Origin: SFWF01 sp045539095
GTDB lineage: Bacteria; Bacillota; Clostridia; Oscillospirales; Acutalibacteraceae
Reading direction: 5' to 3'
Length of the DNA: 8,405 nt
Assembly (NCBI GenBank): GCA_045539095.1
Contig: JAZQER010000043.1
Span: forward strand, 1 to 8,405
The position numbers and the translations under genes were made by a program. A model generated the notes under the pieces. That model was not told the DNA's origin. It ran no database searches and saw nothing but the letters and a program-made list of their open reading frames with translations. This document shows positions 1 to 5,508 of this stretch, one piece after another. The first letter of the stretch is position 1. Each line of letters opens with the position of its first letter.

Positions 1-535
1 CGTTGGAGTTGGCGGCGGAGTGTTGGCGATAGTTACAGGTCTGGTCAGCTACGGCTCTGACCGAATAAAATTTTGGCTTGACCCTTGGTCCGACCCCTCG
101 GGCAAGGGCTACCAGACCATTCAGTCATTGCTCGCAATTGGCTCGGGTGGACTAATGGGCAGAGGAATTGGGCAGTCAAGACAAAAGTATCTCTGGGTGC
201 CTGAGCCACACAATGACTTTATTTTTGCTATCGTATGTGAAGAGCTCGGAATAATCGGCGCTCTCGCAGTGGTTCTCCTCTTTTGCGCCTTAGTTTGGAG
301 AGGCTTTACGATTGCAATGAAGGCTGAGGATGCCTTCGGTTCATTCCTTGCGATAGGTCTGACCTTCCACGTGGGACTTCAGGCGCTTCTTAATATTTTG
401 GTTGTTACCAATACCATACCGAATACAGGTATAAGCCTTCCGTTTTTCAGCTACGGCGGAACGGCGCTTATCATTCTTCTTGCCGAAATGGGCATTGTAC
501 TCTCAGTTTCTAGAGGAAGCAGTGTAGAAAAATAA
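1..535 (+). CDS. ftsW: SEDS-family peptidoglycan polymerase FtsW/SpoVE, C-terminal part
   Basis: Partial gene: the frame is already open at base 2 and runs off the left edge, so the GTG at 20 is an internal Val codon, not a start. SEDS proteins are polytopic membrane glycosyltransferases that polymerise lipid II with a partner class B PBP. The visible part has the family landmarks: WSDPSGKGYQ and the GLMGRGIGQSRQKYLWVPEPHNDFIFA stretch split by the family's extracellular loop (the PEPHNDFIFA core is typical), an EELGIIGA membrane helix, two further hydrophobic helices, and the hallmark TGISLPFFSYGGT near the end. It closes with a short cytoplasmic tail (SRGSSVEK). murG starts 17 nt after the stop, which suggests an operon. 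FtsW versus SpoVE versus RodA cannot be settled from this fragment; the division-gene neighbours favour FtsW or SpoVE. Confidence 0.93.
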   Translation, partial: VGVGGGVLAIVTGLVSYGSDRIKFWLDPWSDPSGKGYQTIQSLLAIGSGGLMGRGIGQSRQKYLWVPEPHNDFIFAIVCEELGIIGALAVVLLFCALVWRGFTIAMKAEDAFGSFLAIGLTFHVGLQALLNILVVTNTIPNTGISLPFFSYGGTALIILLAEMGIVLSVSRGSSVEK

Positions 536-552
536 TTGTTCGAGGTAAAGAT

Positions 553-1671
553 ATGCATATTCTGTTTGCAGGCGGTGGAACCGCCGGTCATATAAATCCT
601 GCCCTTGCTGTGGCAGGGTACATAAAAGAGGTCGAGCCCGATACAAAAATCAGTTACATCGGAACGGCAACAAAGCTCGAAGCAAAGCTAGTTCCTGCGG
701 CGGGCTACGATTTTTATACTATCGACGTCGCAGGCTTTCAGCGCAAGCTAAGTCTTAAGAATATTTACAGGAACATTATCGCCGTTGAAAAGATGTTTTC
801 TTCTTCACGAAAGGCGAGAAAGCTTTTGAAGCAATTAAAGCCCGATATCGTCATCGGTACGGGTGGATATGTAAGCGGACCCGTTCTCAGAGAGGCTGTA
901 AAGCTTGGCATCAAGACCGCTATACATGAGCAGAATGCATACCCCGGTATCACGACAAAGGCATTGGCTCCTAATGTTGATAGGGTAATGCTTGCTATGC
1001 CTGAGGCCGAGCGGCATCTGAACCTTAAAAATAAACCCGTTATCACAGGCAATCCAGTCAGAGGAGAGCTTACAAGAATAACCCGCGCGCAGGCGCGTCG
1101 GGCACTCGGACTGGATGAGCGTCCGCTGATACTGTCATTTGGAGGAAGCCTCGGCGCTAGACCAATAAATGAAGCTGTAACAGGACTAATAAAGGCTCAT
1201 TGCGGCAGTAAAAAGTATTATCATATTCACGGCGCAGGAAAAGCGGGATATGAAGCGACCCTTTCGGCTGTAACCGAAGAGTGCGGCTCTGTTTCGGAAG
1301 AAATATCTATCAAAGAATATATTAATAATATGGATGAGTGCATGGCGGCGGCAGACCTAGTTATCTGCAGAGCAGGTGCAATAACACTAAGTGAGCTTGC
1401 TGTATGCGGCAAGCCCTCGATTCTCATCCCGTCTCCGTATGTCGCTGAAAATCATCAGTATCATAACGCTATGACCCTTAAAAATTGCGGCGCAGCTGAG
1501 GTTATTGAGGAAAAAAACCTAACGAAGGAAAGTCTTACAAAGTTAGCTTTGGAGCTTATTGACGACAAGGGAAAGCTAAGCGTTATGAAGGAAAATGCCC
1601 TAAAGGCAGCAATTTCTGATTCTAAAGAGCGTATATATGCTGTAATTTTAGAACTCTACACCAAAAATTAA
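553..1671 (+). CDS. murG: UDP-GlcNAc:lipid I N-acetylglucosamine transferase MurG
   Basis: MurG is a peripheral inner-face membrane enzyme (GT28, GT-B fold) that transfers GlcNAc from UDP-GlcNAc to lipid I, making lipid II, the substrate of the SEDS polymerase encoded just upstream. The 372-aa product is near the usual family length. The N-terminal glycine loop FAGGGTAGHINPALA places the conserved His at residue 13. EQNAYPGITTKAL lies in the acceptor domain, GGSLGARPIN opens the nucleotide-sugar domain, and CRAGAITLSELAVCGKPS followed by PYVAENHQYHNA forms the UDP-GlcNAc pocket. The ATG at 553 is preceded by a GAGGTAAAG-type ribosome binding site about 4 nt upstream and gives the family's standard N-terminus. 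The 85-nt gap to murA holds an imperfect hairpin. All expected motifs are present. Confidence 0.97.
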   Translation: MHILFAGGGTAGHINPALAVAGYIKEVEPDTKISYIGTATKLEAKLVPAAGYDFYTIDVAGFQRKLSLKNIYRNIIAVEKMFSSSRKARKLLKQLKPDIVIGTGGYVSGPVLREAVKLGIKTAIHEQNAYPGITTKALAPNVDRVMLAMPEAERHLNLKNKPVITGNPVRGELTRITRAQARRALGLDERPLILSFGGSLGARPINEAVTGLIKAHCGSKKYYHIHGAGKAGYEATLSAVTEECGSVSEEISIKEYINNMDECMAAADLVICRAGAITLSELAVCGKPSILIPSPYVAENHQYHNAMTLKNCGAAEVIEEKNLTKESLTKLALELIDDKGKLSVMKENALKAAISDSKERIYAVILELYTKN

Positions 1672-1683
1672 GACACCGCATAT

Positions 1684-1741
1684 TATGAAATGAAAAGGTT
1701 TTGGCGAATTAATTTCATGTCAGATCCTTTTTATTTTCATA
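1684..1741 (+). promoter_or_regulatory. AT-rich imperfect hairpin in the murG-murA gap
   Basis: The arms 1684-1698 and 1726-1741 can pair over 15 positions with one bulged base and one G-U pair, around a 27-nt loop. The 3' arm ends only about 15 nt before the murA ATG, and its T run is inside the stem rather than after it, so it does not look like a normal intrinsic terminator. It could be an RNA-processing site or attenuator-like structure upstream of murA, or a relic of a palindromic repeat. The pairing is seen in the sequence; the function is unknown. Confidence 0.4.
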
Positions 1742-1756
1742 TAAGCTGGTGTAATT

Positions 1757-3013
1757 ATGTCGAAACTTTTTGTAGAAGGCGGAAAAAGGCTTTCGGGAGA
1801 AATAGAAGTTCAGGGTGCAAAAAACAGTGTCTTGCCGATACTTGCGGCAACCCTGCTGATAAAAGGCGTCTCGGTAATACATAACTGTCCTCTGCTGTCA
1901 GATGTCGATGTCGCAATTAAAATACTTACATATTTAGGCTGTAGCTGCAGACGAGTCGGGCACACAGTTACGGTAGACGCTTCGACTGTCGTATGCGACA
2001 AGATACCTGATGAGCTTATGCGTGAAATGCGCTCATCGGTGATGTTTTTAGGTGCTATACTGTCCCGATGCAAGAGCGCGGTTATAAGCAGTCCGGGAGG
2101 CTGTGAGCTCGGTCCGAGACCAATTGACCTTCATCTTAAGGCGCTTGGTGATTTGGGCTATACTATAGATGATAAAAACGGTTATATAATTTGCTCAAAG
2201 CAAGGTAAGCGTTCAAAGGGAAGGGTAAACCTTTCTTTTCCAAGTGTCGGTGCTACCGAAAATGCAATATTGGCGTCAGCTCTTAACCGAGGAAGAACCC
2301 TTATTACAGGAGCCGCCAGAGAGCCTGAGATTACCGACCTTGCCAACTTTTTAAATAAGGCGGGCGCTAAGATCTACGGCGCGGGTACAGATAACATTGA
2401 AATATTCGGAGTTGAAAGTCTGCATTCTGTTGAACACAGCGTCATTCCCGACAGAATAGTTGCCGCGACCTATATGTCGGCTGCGGCGGTAACAGGCGGA
2501 GATGTAGTGTTGACTCATATTGAGCCGAGTCACCTTACTGCAGTTATCAACAGCTTTAGCGAAATGGGCTGTGAAATTAAAACGGATAAAGAGTCGCTCT
2601 CAATTAAGGCACTTTGCAGACCGATAGCGGTAAGGGTTACAAAGACTATGGTTTATCCGGGATTTCCAACCGATGCAGGACCACTTCTTGTTAGCGCGCT
2701 GACTAAGGCGGAGGGAAGCTCGGTCTTTGTAGAAACCATATTCGAAAACCGTTACCGTTATATGGAAGAGCTGTCAAGGCTGGGGGCGGATATAAGACTG
2801 CATAACAAGGTAGCTGTGATAGAGGGCGTACCAAGCCTTATGGGTGCCAAGGTAAGCTGTACCGACCTTCGTGGTGGCGCCGCCCTGGTTATTGCCGCCC
2901 TTGGGGCAGAGGGCAGAACAGAAATAGATAAGATTTTTCATATCGAACGAGGGTATGAGGATATTGAAAACGATCTTAAAGCGCTTGGAGCGGTGATCGG
3001 AAAGGAAAAATAA
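1757..3013 (+). CDS. murA: UDP-N-acetylglucosamine 1-carboxyvinyltransferase MurA
   Basis: Cytosolic enzyme for the first committed step of peptidoglycan synthesis: enolpyruvyl transfer from PEP to UDP-GlcNAc. The 418-aa length is normal for the EPSP-synthase-like two-domain fold. Residues matching the E. coli active site are visible: Lys22 in VQGAKNS; Cys116 in SPGGCELGPRPIDLH, the flexible-loop Cys that fosfomycin alkylates, so the enzyme is predicted to be fosfomycin-sensitive; Asp306 in GFPTDAGPLL; and Arg398 in HIERGYEDI. The ATG at 1757 gives the expected N-terminus, with only a weak GGTG-type ribosome binding site. Firmicutes often carry two murA paralogues, and which one this is cannot be decided here. 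ftsQ follows 3 nt after the stop, with a second in-frame TAA between them. The MurAA paralogue is a ClpCP substrate in Bacillus subtilis, and clpC lies 4.6 kb downstream. Confidence 0.97.
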   Translation: MSKLFVEGGKRLSGEIEVQGAKNSVLPILAATLLIKGVSVIHNCPLLSDVDVAIKILTYLGCSCRRVGHTVTVDASTVVCDKIPDELMREMRSSVMFLGAILSRCKSAVISSPGGCELGPRPIDLHLKALGDLGYTIDDKNGYIICSKQGKRSKGRVNLSFPSVGATENAILASALNRGRTLITGAAREPEITDLANFLNKAGAKIYGAGTDNIEIFGVESLHSVEHSVIPDRIVAATYMSAAAVTGGDVVLTHIEPSHLTAVINSFSEMGCEIKTDKESLSIKALCRPIAVRVTKTMVYPGFPTDAGPLLVSALTKAEGSSVFVETIFENRYRYMEELSRLGADIRLHNKVAVIEGVPSLMGAKVSCTDLRGGAALVIAALGAEGRTEIDKIFHIERGYEDIENDLKALGAVIGKEK

Positions 3014-3016
3014 TAA

Positions 3017-3841
3017 ATGACCGAAAAGGAATTCAGAGCAAAGGAACGCGCTGCCGCCGAGAAAAAAGCGGCGCAAAAGAAACGAAAAAAAAGAAATAGA
3101 CGTGCGCTCATAGCCGTCACTGTTACGCTTATACTTTTGGTATCGGCGCTTATAGTTTTTGTCGGTGTTTCGTTTTTTAAGATAGAGTCAATATCGGTCG
3201 ACGGAAATACAATGTACACCGCAGAGCAGATAATTGCGGCGGCAGAGATTGAAACAGGTGACAATCTATTGTTGTTAAATGAGAAAAAGCTCAGCGAAAA
3301 GCTTCAGAGGAGCCTACCGTATATTTCCGAGATAACCCTCGAAAAAACTTTGCCCTCGACTCTTGTATTTAAGGTCAAGGAAACAAGTGAAGAGATTTGC
3401 TTTTACTCATCGGGCATTTTTTATACTGCTAATTCTGACGGTAAGATACTGAATGAAGTGTCAGAACAGCCCGAAAATCTTCCTGTGATATCAGCAGGAG
3501 AGGGCTGTGGCTTTGTAACGGGTGAAAAGTATACCTGTGAGGATACTCAGAAGTCAGAACTTTTAAACCGACTTTTCGAATTTTCAAAAAGCTATAAATA
3601 TAATGTGACCCACATCAACGTTTCTGATATTTACAGATGCTATATTGTCATAGATAACAACCTACTTGTAGAGCTCGGCTCGTCAAGCTATCTTGAGCAA
3701 AAAATTGAATTTTTACCCAAAATGCTTCAGCATATGTCGGACGGTGAGCACAATGTTGCAGACCTGAGCAGCTGGACTCCGGATAACGATGAGGCCATTT
3801 CTTATGAAAAAGATATAAATAGTTATCTTGAATTTAAATAA
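3017..3841 (+). CDS. ftsQ: Divisome protein FtsQ/DivIB
   Basis: Bitopic membrane protein of the divisome (the FtsQ/DivIB-DivIC-FtsL subcomplex) that helps control septal wall synthesis. The 274-aa product has the standard layout. Residues 1-29 are a strongly basic, Ala/Lys/Arg-rich cytoplasmic tail, 30-53 form one transmembrane helix, and a POTRA domain starts at FKIESISVDGNTMYTAEQI (about 54-123) and includes ITLEKTLPSTLVFKVKE. A beta-rich extracellular domain follows. The sequence is poorly conserved, as is usual for the family, so the call rests on architecture, POTRA signature and position between murA and ftsZ. The start codon has an AAAGGAAAAA-type ribosome binding site inside the end of murA, implying coupled expression. 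DivIB is the name used in Gram-positives. Confidence 0.9.
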   Translation: MTEKEFRAKERAAAEKKAAQKKRKKRNRRALIAVTVTLILLVSALIVFVGVSFFKIESISVDGNTMYTAEQIIAAAEIETGDNLLLLNEKKLSEKLQRSLPYISEITLEKTLPSTLVFKVKETSEEICFYSSGIFYTANSDGKILNEVSEQPENLPVISAGEGCGFVTGEKYTCEDTQKSELLNRLFEFSKSYKYNVTHINVSDIYRCYIVIDNNLLVELGSSSYLEQKIEFLPKMLQHMSDGEHNVADLSSWTPDNDEAISYEKDINSYLEFK

Positions 3842-3920
3842 TTTTAAAATTTCTATTGAAATTTGCAAATTGTTGTGATATCATAGATTTGTATAAATAC
3901 GCAAATTGGGATTTTAAAAT
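3841..3920 (+). repeat. Two nested direct-repeat pairs around the ftsZ promoter
   Basis: The palindrome ATTTTAAAAT occurs exactly at 3841-3850 and 3911-3920. Between these, GCAAATTG occurs exactly at 3865-3872 and 3901-3908. Together they bracket the predicted ftsZ promoter. They could be binding sites for a regulator or chance matches in AT-rich DNA; the sequence alone does not say which. Confidence 0.35.
3856..3884 (+). promoter_or_regulatory. ftsZ promoter (SigA type, extended -10)
   Basis: The -35 TTGAAA (3856-3861) and -10 TATCAT (3879-3884) are 17 nt apart, with TGA directly before the -10 giving an extended -10 motif. Both hexamers differ from consensus at few positions. The site lies in the 96-nt ftsQ-ftsZ gap, so ftsZ can be transcribed independently of the upstream wall genes. 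A TATAAA at 3892-3897 is a weaker alternative -10 lacking a well-placed -35. Confidence 0.65.
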
Positions 3921-3923
3921 ATT

Positions 3924-3928
3924 GGAGG
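3924..3928 (+). promoter_or_regulatory. Strong ribosome binding site of ftsZ
   Basis: GGAGG sits 9 nt before the ATG at 3938 and fixes the start. It is the strongest Shine-Dalgarno sequence among the division genes here, fitting the high cellular abundance of FtsZ. Confidence 0.85.
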
Positions 3929-3937
3929 AATAAAAAA

Positions 3938-5008
3938 ATGGCATTCGATATGGCTACAGAGTTTGAAAATGACGCAGCTCAGATCATCAAGGTTGTAGGA
4001 GTAGGCGGCGGCGGAGGAAACGCTATCAACCGAATGGTTGATGCAGGTATCCGCGGCGTTGAGTTTGTTGCGATCAATACCGATAAGTCGGCGTTATATA
4101 AGTCTAAGGCTAATACTAAGATTCAGATAGGCGATAAGACCACTAACGGCCAGGGCGCTGGCGCAAACCCCGAAAAGGGTCGTGCCGCAGCTGAGGAGTC
4201 CAGAGATGAGATAGCAGCCGCTATCCGCGACGCTGATATGATCTTCCTTACCGCAGGTATGGGTGGCGGAACAGGTACAGGTGCCGCACCGATCGTTGCT
4301 CAGATCGCTAAGGAGCTTGGAATACTTACCGTTGGTATCGTTACAAAGCCTTTCCCCTTTGAGGGCAAGAGTCGTATGACTCAGGCTGAGGGCGGAATCG
4401 CCAGACTCAGCGAGCAGGTAGACAGCCTTGTTGTTATCCCCAACGAGCGTCTTAAGTTCGTTACCGAAGAGAAGATTACCTTCAAGAATGCATTTAACAT
4501 AGCTGACGATGTGCTCCGTCAGGGTGTACAGTCTATCTCTGAGCTTATCAACGTTACAGCTCTCGTTAACCTCGACTTTGCTGACGTTACTACCATTATG
4601 AAGGATGCAGGCTATGCTCATATGGGCGTTGGTACCGCTACAGGCCGAGACAAGGCTGAGCTTGCAGCACGCGCTGCTGTTACAAGCCCCCTTATCGAGA
4701 CCTCTATGCAGAACGCTCGCGGCGTAATCATCAGCATCACCGGTTCTGAGGATATGGGTCTTGAAGAGGTTGAGATGGCTGCTACTATCATTCACGATAT
4801 GGCTCATCCTGATGCAACAATCATCTGGGGTGCTCAGCTTGATGACACTCTTGAGGATACAATGAAGGTTGTTGTTGTAGCTACAGGTCTTGGAGACGAA
4901 AAGAAGAAGGATTCTTCTTCTCCTGTTTTAGAGTCTATCATCTCCAGCAACGAGGAAGAGGATAACGAAAGTAATTATATCGACGTTATCAACCTCTTCA
5001 ACAAATAA
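3938..5008 (+). CDS. ftsZ: Cell division tubulin homologue FtsZ
   Basis: GTPase that polymerises into the Z ring at mid-cell. The 356-aa product shows VGVGGGGGNAINRM (residues 20-33), NTD at 47-49, the tubulin signature GGGTGTG at 109-115, TVGIVTKPFPFEG, and the T7 catalytic loop NLDFAD at 211-216, so it should bind and hydrolyse GTP. Two oddities stand out. The bases before the T7 loop read NVTALV where Bacillus-type proteins have a PGLI-like segment. The C-terminus is a short acidic linker ending YIDVINLFNK, which is unlike the usual IPxFLRxR-type peptide that binds FtsA, SepF and others. Ile is mostly ATC and Arg often CGC/CGT, unlike the ATA/AGA-rich neighbours, as expected for a highly expressed gene. 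No ftsA precedes it. Its stop codon lies inside an inverted-repeat arm. Confidence 0.98.
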   Translation: MAFDMATEFENDAAQIIKVVGVGGGGGNAINRMVDAGIRGVEFVAINTDKSALYKSKANTKIQIGDKTTNGQGAGANPEKGRAAAEESRDEIAAAIRDADMIFLTAGMGGGTGTGAAPIVAQIAKELGILTVGIVTKPFPFEGKSRMTQAEGGIARLSEQVDSLVVIPNERLKFVTEEKITFKNAFNIADDVLRQGVQSISELINVTALVNLDFADVTTIMKDAGYAHMGVGTATGRDKAELAARAAVTSPLIETSMQNARGVIISITGSEDMGLEEVEMAATIIHDMAHPDATIIWGAQLDDTLEDTMKVVVVATGLGDEKKKDSSSPVLESIISSNEEEDNESNYIDVINLFNK

Positions 5009-5028
5009 TCGGTAGAATTAAGCCAGAA
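5004..5028 (+). repeat. Inverted copy of the repeat arm, overlapping the ftsZ stop codon
   Basis: This 25-nt stretch begins in the last ftsZ sense codon and contains the stop TAA (5006-5008). It is the reverse complement of the arm at 5124-5149 except for one missing base and one mismatch, and it also matches the arm at 5213-5239 less closely. With 5124-5149 it can form a long outer stem enclosing the ftsZ terminator and hairpin A. Confidence 0.75.
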
Positions 5029-5034
5029 CATATT

Positions 5035-5060
5035 AACCCCACCGACTTTGGTGGGGTTTT
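5035..5060 (+). terminator. Intrinsic terminator of ftsZ
   Basis: A perfect 9-bp GC-rich stem, AACCCCACC (5035-5043) with GGTGGGGTT (5050-5058), closes a 6-nt loop and ends in a T run at 5057-5060. It lies 27 nt after the ftsZ stop and ends the division cluster transcript. Confidence 0.92.
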
Positions 5061-5068
5061 AATATTAA

Positions 5069-5150
5069 GAATTTTTTCGTGGCTTGAAGTATAGAAATAC
5101 GTCTTTCACCACGAAAAAATTCATTCTGACTTAATTCTACTCGATTATTA
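5069..5150. repeat. Intergenic repeat unit A (hairpin plus conserved arm)
   Basis: Unit A starts with a perfect 14-bp inverted repeat (5069-5082 with 5109-5122). Its loop carries an inner mini-hairpin, GTATAGAAATAC (5089-5100: stem GTAT/ATAC, loop AGAA). A 27-bp arm follows at 5124-5150, running from TTCTG to CGATTATTA. The hairpin is AT-rich and has no T tail, so it is not an ordinary terminator. A second copy lies 89 bp downstream. No reading frame is convincing here. It may be a miniature non-autonomous mobile element or a dispersed palindromic repeat family. Confidence 0.75.
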
Positions 5151-5157
5151 CATTCAA

Positions 5158-5239
5158 TTAATTTTTCTCCGCTCGGAGTATAGAAATACACCTTCGCTAC
5201 GAAGAAAAGAGTTTCTGCACTAATTTTACTCGATTATTA
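5158..5239. repeat. Intergenic repeat unit B, diverged tandem copy of unit A
   Basis: Aligned to unit A at a constant 89-bp offset, unit B keeps GTATAGAAATAC exactly (5178-5189) and matches 23 of 27 positions of the arm (5213-5239). The outer stem (5163-5171 with 5200-5208) pairs at 8 of 9 positions although its bases differ from unit A; at least two pairs changed on both sides. The lengths of both units are equal, so no indel alters the overall spacing. The fold has outlasted the sequence. Confidence 0.7.
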
Positions 5240-5304
5240 TGTATTATTTTTATATAATCAGTGGCGAAGCCGCACCTTAATTATTAACTATTCATTATTA
5301 ATAA
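5240..5304. other. AT-rich spacer with one small GC hairpin
   Basis: Mostly A/T sequence with no reading frame. It holds a short GC-rich stem-loop at 5261-5275 (GTGGCGAAGCCGCAC) and the 10-bp palindrome TTATTAATAA at 5295-5304. The combination resembles dispersed intergenic repeats seen in gut Clostridia, but this is an impression that needs a genome search. Confidence 0.35.
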
Positions 5305-5338
5305 AAAACACCGTCTACCAATCGGTAGGCGGTGTTTT
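5303..5338 (-). terminator. Intrinsic terminator of the Cys-rich small gene
   Basis: The arms 5305-5319 and 5324-5338 pair at 14 of 15 positions around a 4-nt loop. Read on the minus strand, the stem is followed by a run of six T residues (5308 down to 5303), and it lies just after the stop codon at 5348-5350. On the plus strand the odd pair becomes G-U and a TTTT ends the stem, so it may also stop read-through from ftsZ. Confidence 0.85.
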
Positions 5339-5347
5339 GCGCTGTGA

Positions 5348-5479
5348 TTAGCAGCAGCCGCAGTTGTTGTCGCATCCGCAACCGTTACCGGTGCCGATAC
5401 CGTTGTTGCCGCAGCACATAAGGAGAAGGATTATAATAAGAATCCAAGAGCAGTTACCGCCGAAGTTTCCGTTACACAT
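5348..5479 (-). CDS. 43-aa Cys/Gly/Asn-rich single-pass membrane peptide
   Basis: Short gene with good independent support: an AGGGGGT ribosome binding site about 10 nt before the ATG, a dedicated terminator after the stop, and a coherent composition. The peptide begins MCNGNFGGNCSW, has a hydrophobic segment at about residues 12-23 (WILIIILLLMCC), and ends in a Gly/Asn/Cys tail (GCGCDNNCGCC). It has nine Cys in 43 residues, at 2, 10, 22, 23, 34, 36, 40, 42 and 43. Similar tiny Firmicutes peptides are automatically labelled chorion-class high-cysteine proteins or compared with YjcZ-type sporulation peptides; the true function is not known. The spaced CGC/CC pattern could bind metal or form disulfides. 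It is transcribed divergently from ctsR with 166 nt between the two start codons. Expression timing is unknown. Confidence 0.82.
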   Translation of the reverse strand: MCNGNFGGNCSWILIIILLLMCCGNNGIGTGNGCGCDNNCGCC

Positions 5480-5508
5480 TCCGTTTAACCCCCTTTCGTT
5501 TACATCAC

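Noticed and set aside
20..22. GTG as a possible start of the first gene
   Set aside because: The same frame is open upstream to the window edge, and the protein there lacks the N-terminal half of a SEDS protein, so the GTG is internal.
1690..1884. A 64-codon plus-strand frame overlapping the start of murA
   Set aside because: It runs through the murG-murA hairpin and overlaps conserved murA sequence in another frame; no ribosome binding site or family match.
3870..3897. TTGTTG with TATAAA as the main ftsZ promoter
   Set aside because: The -35 matches only three positions; the TTGAAA/TATCAT pair with 17-nt spacing and an extended -10 is better.
4094..4807. A 237-codon open frame on the minus strand inside ftsZ
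   Set aside because: It is antisense to a strongly conserved gene, has no recognisable domain, and its openness follows from the biased codon use of ftsZ.
5069..5122. Hairpin A as an intrinsic terminator
   Set aside because: The stem is AT-rich, the loop is long, and no T run follows it on either strand; a far better terminator lies at 5035-5060.
5069..5239. The two repeat units as a CRISPR array
   Set aside because: Only two diverged copies, with internal palindromes and a 7-bp gap between them; there are no uniform spacers and no cas genes.
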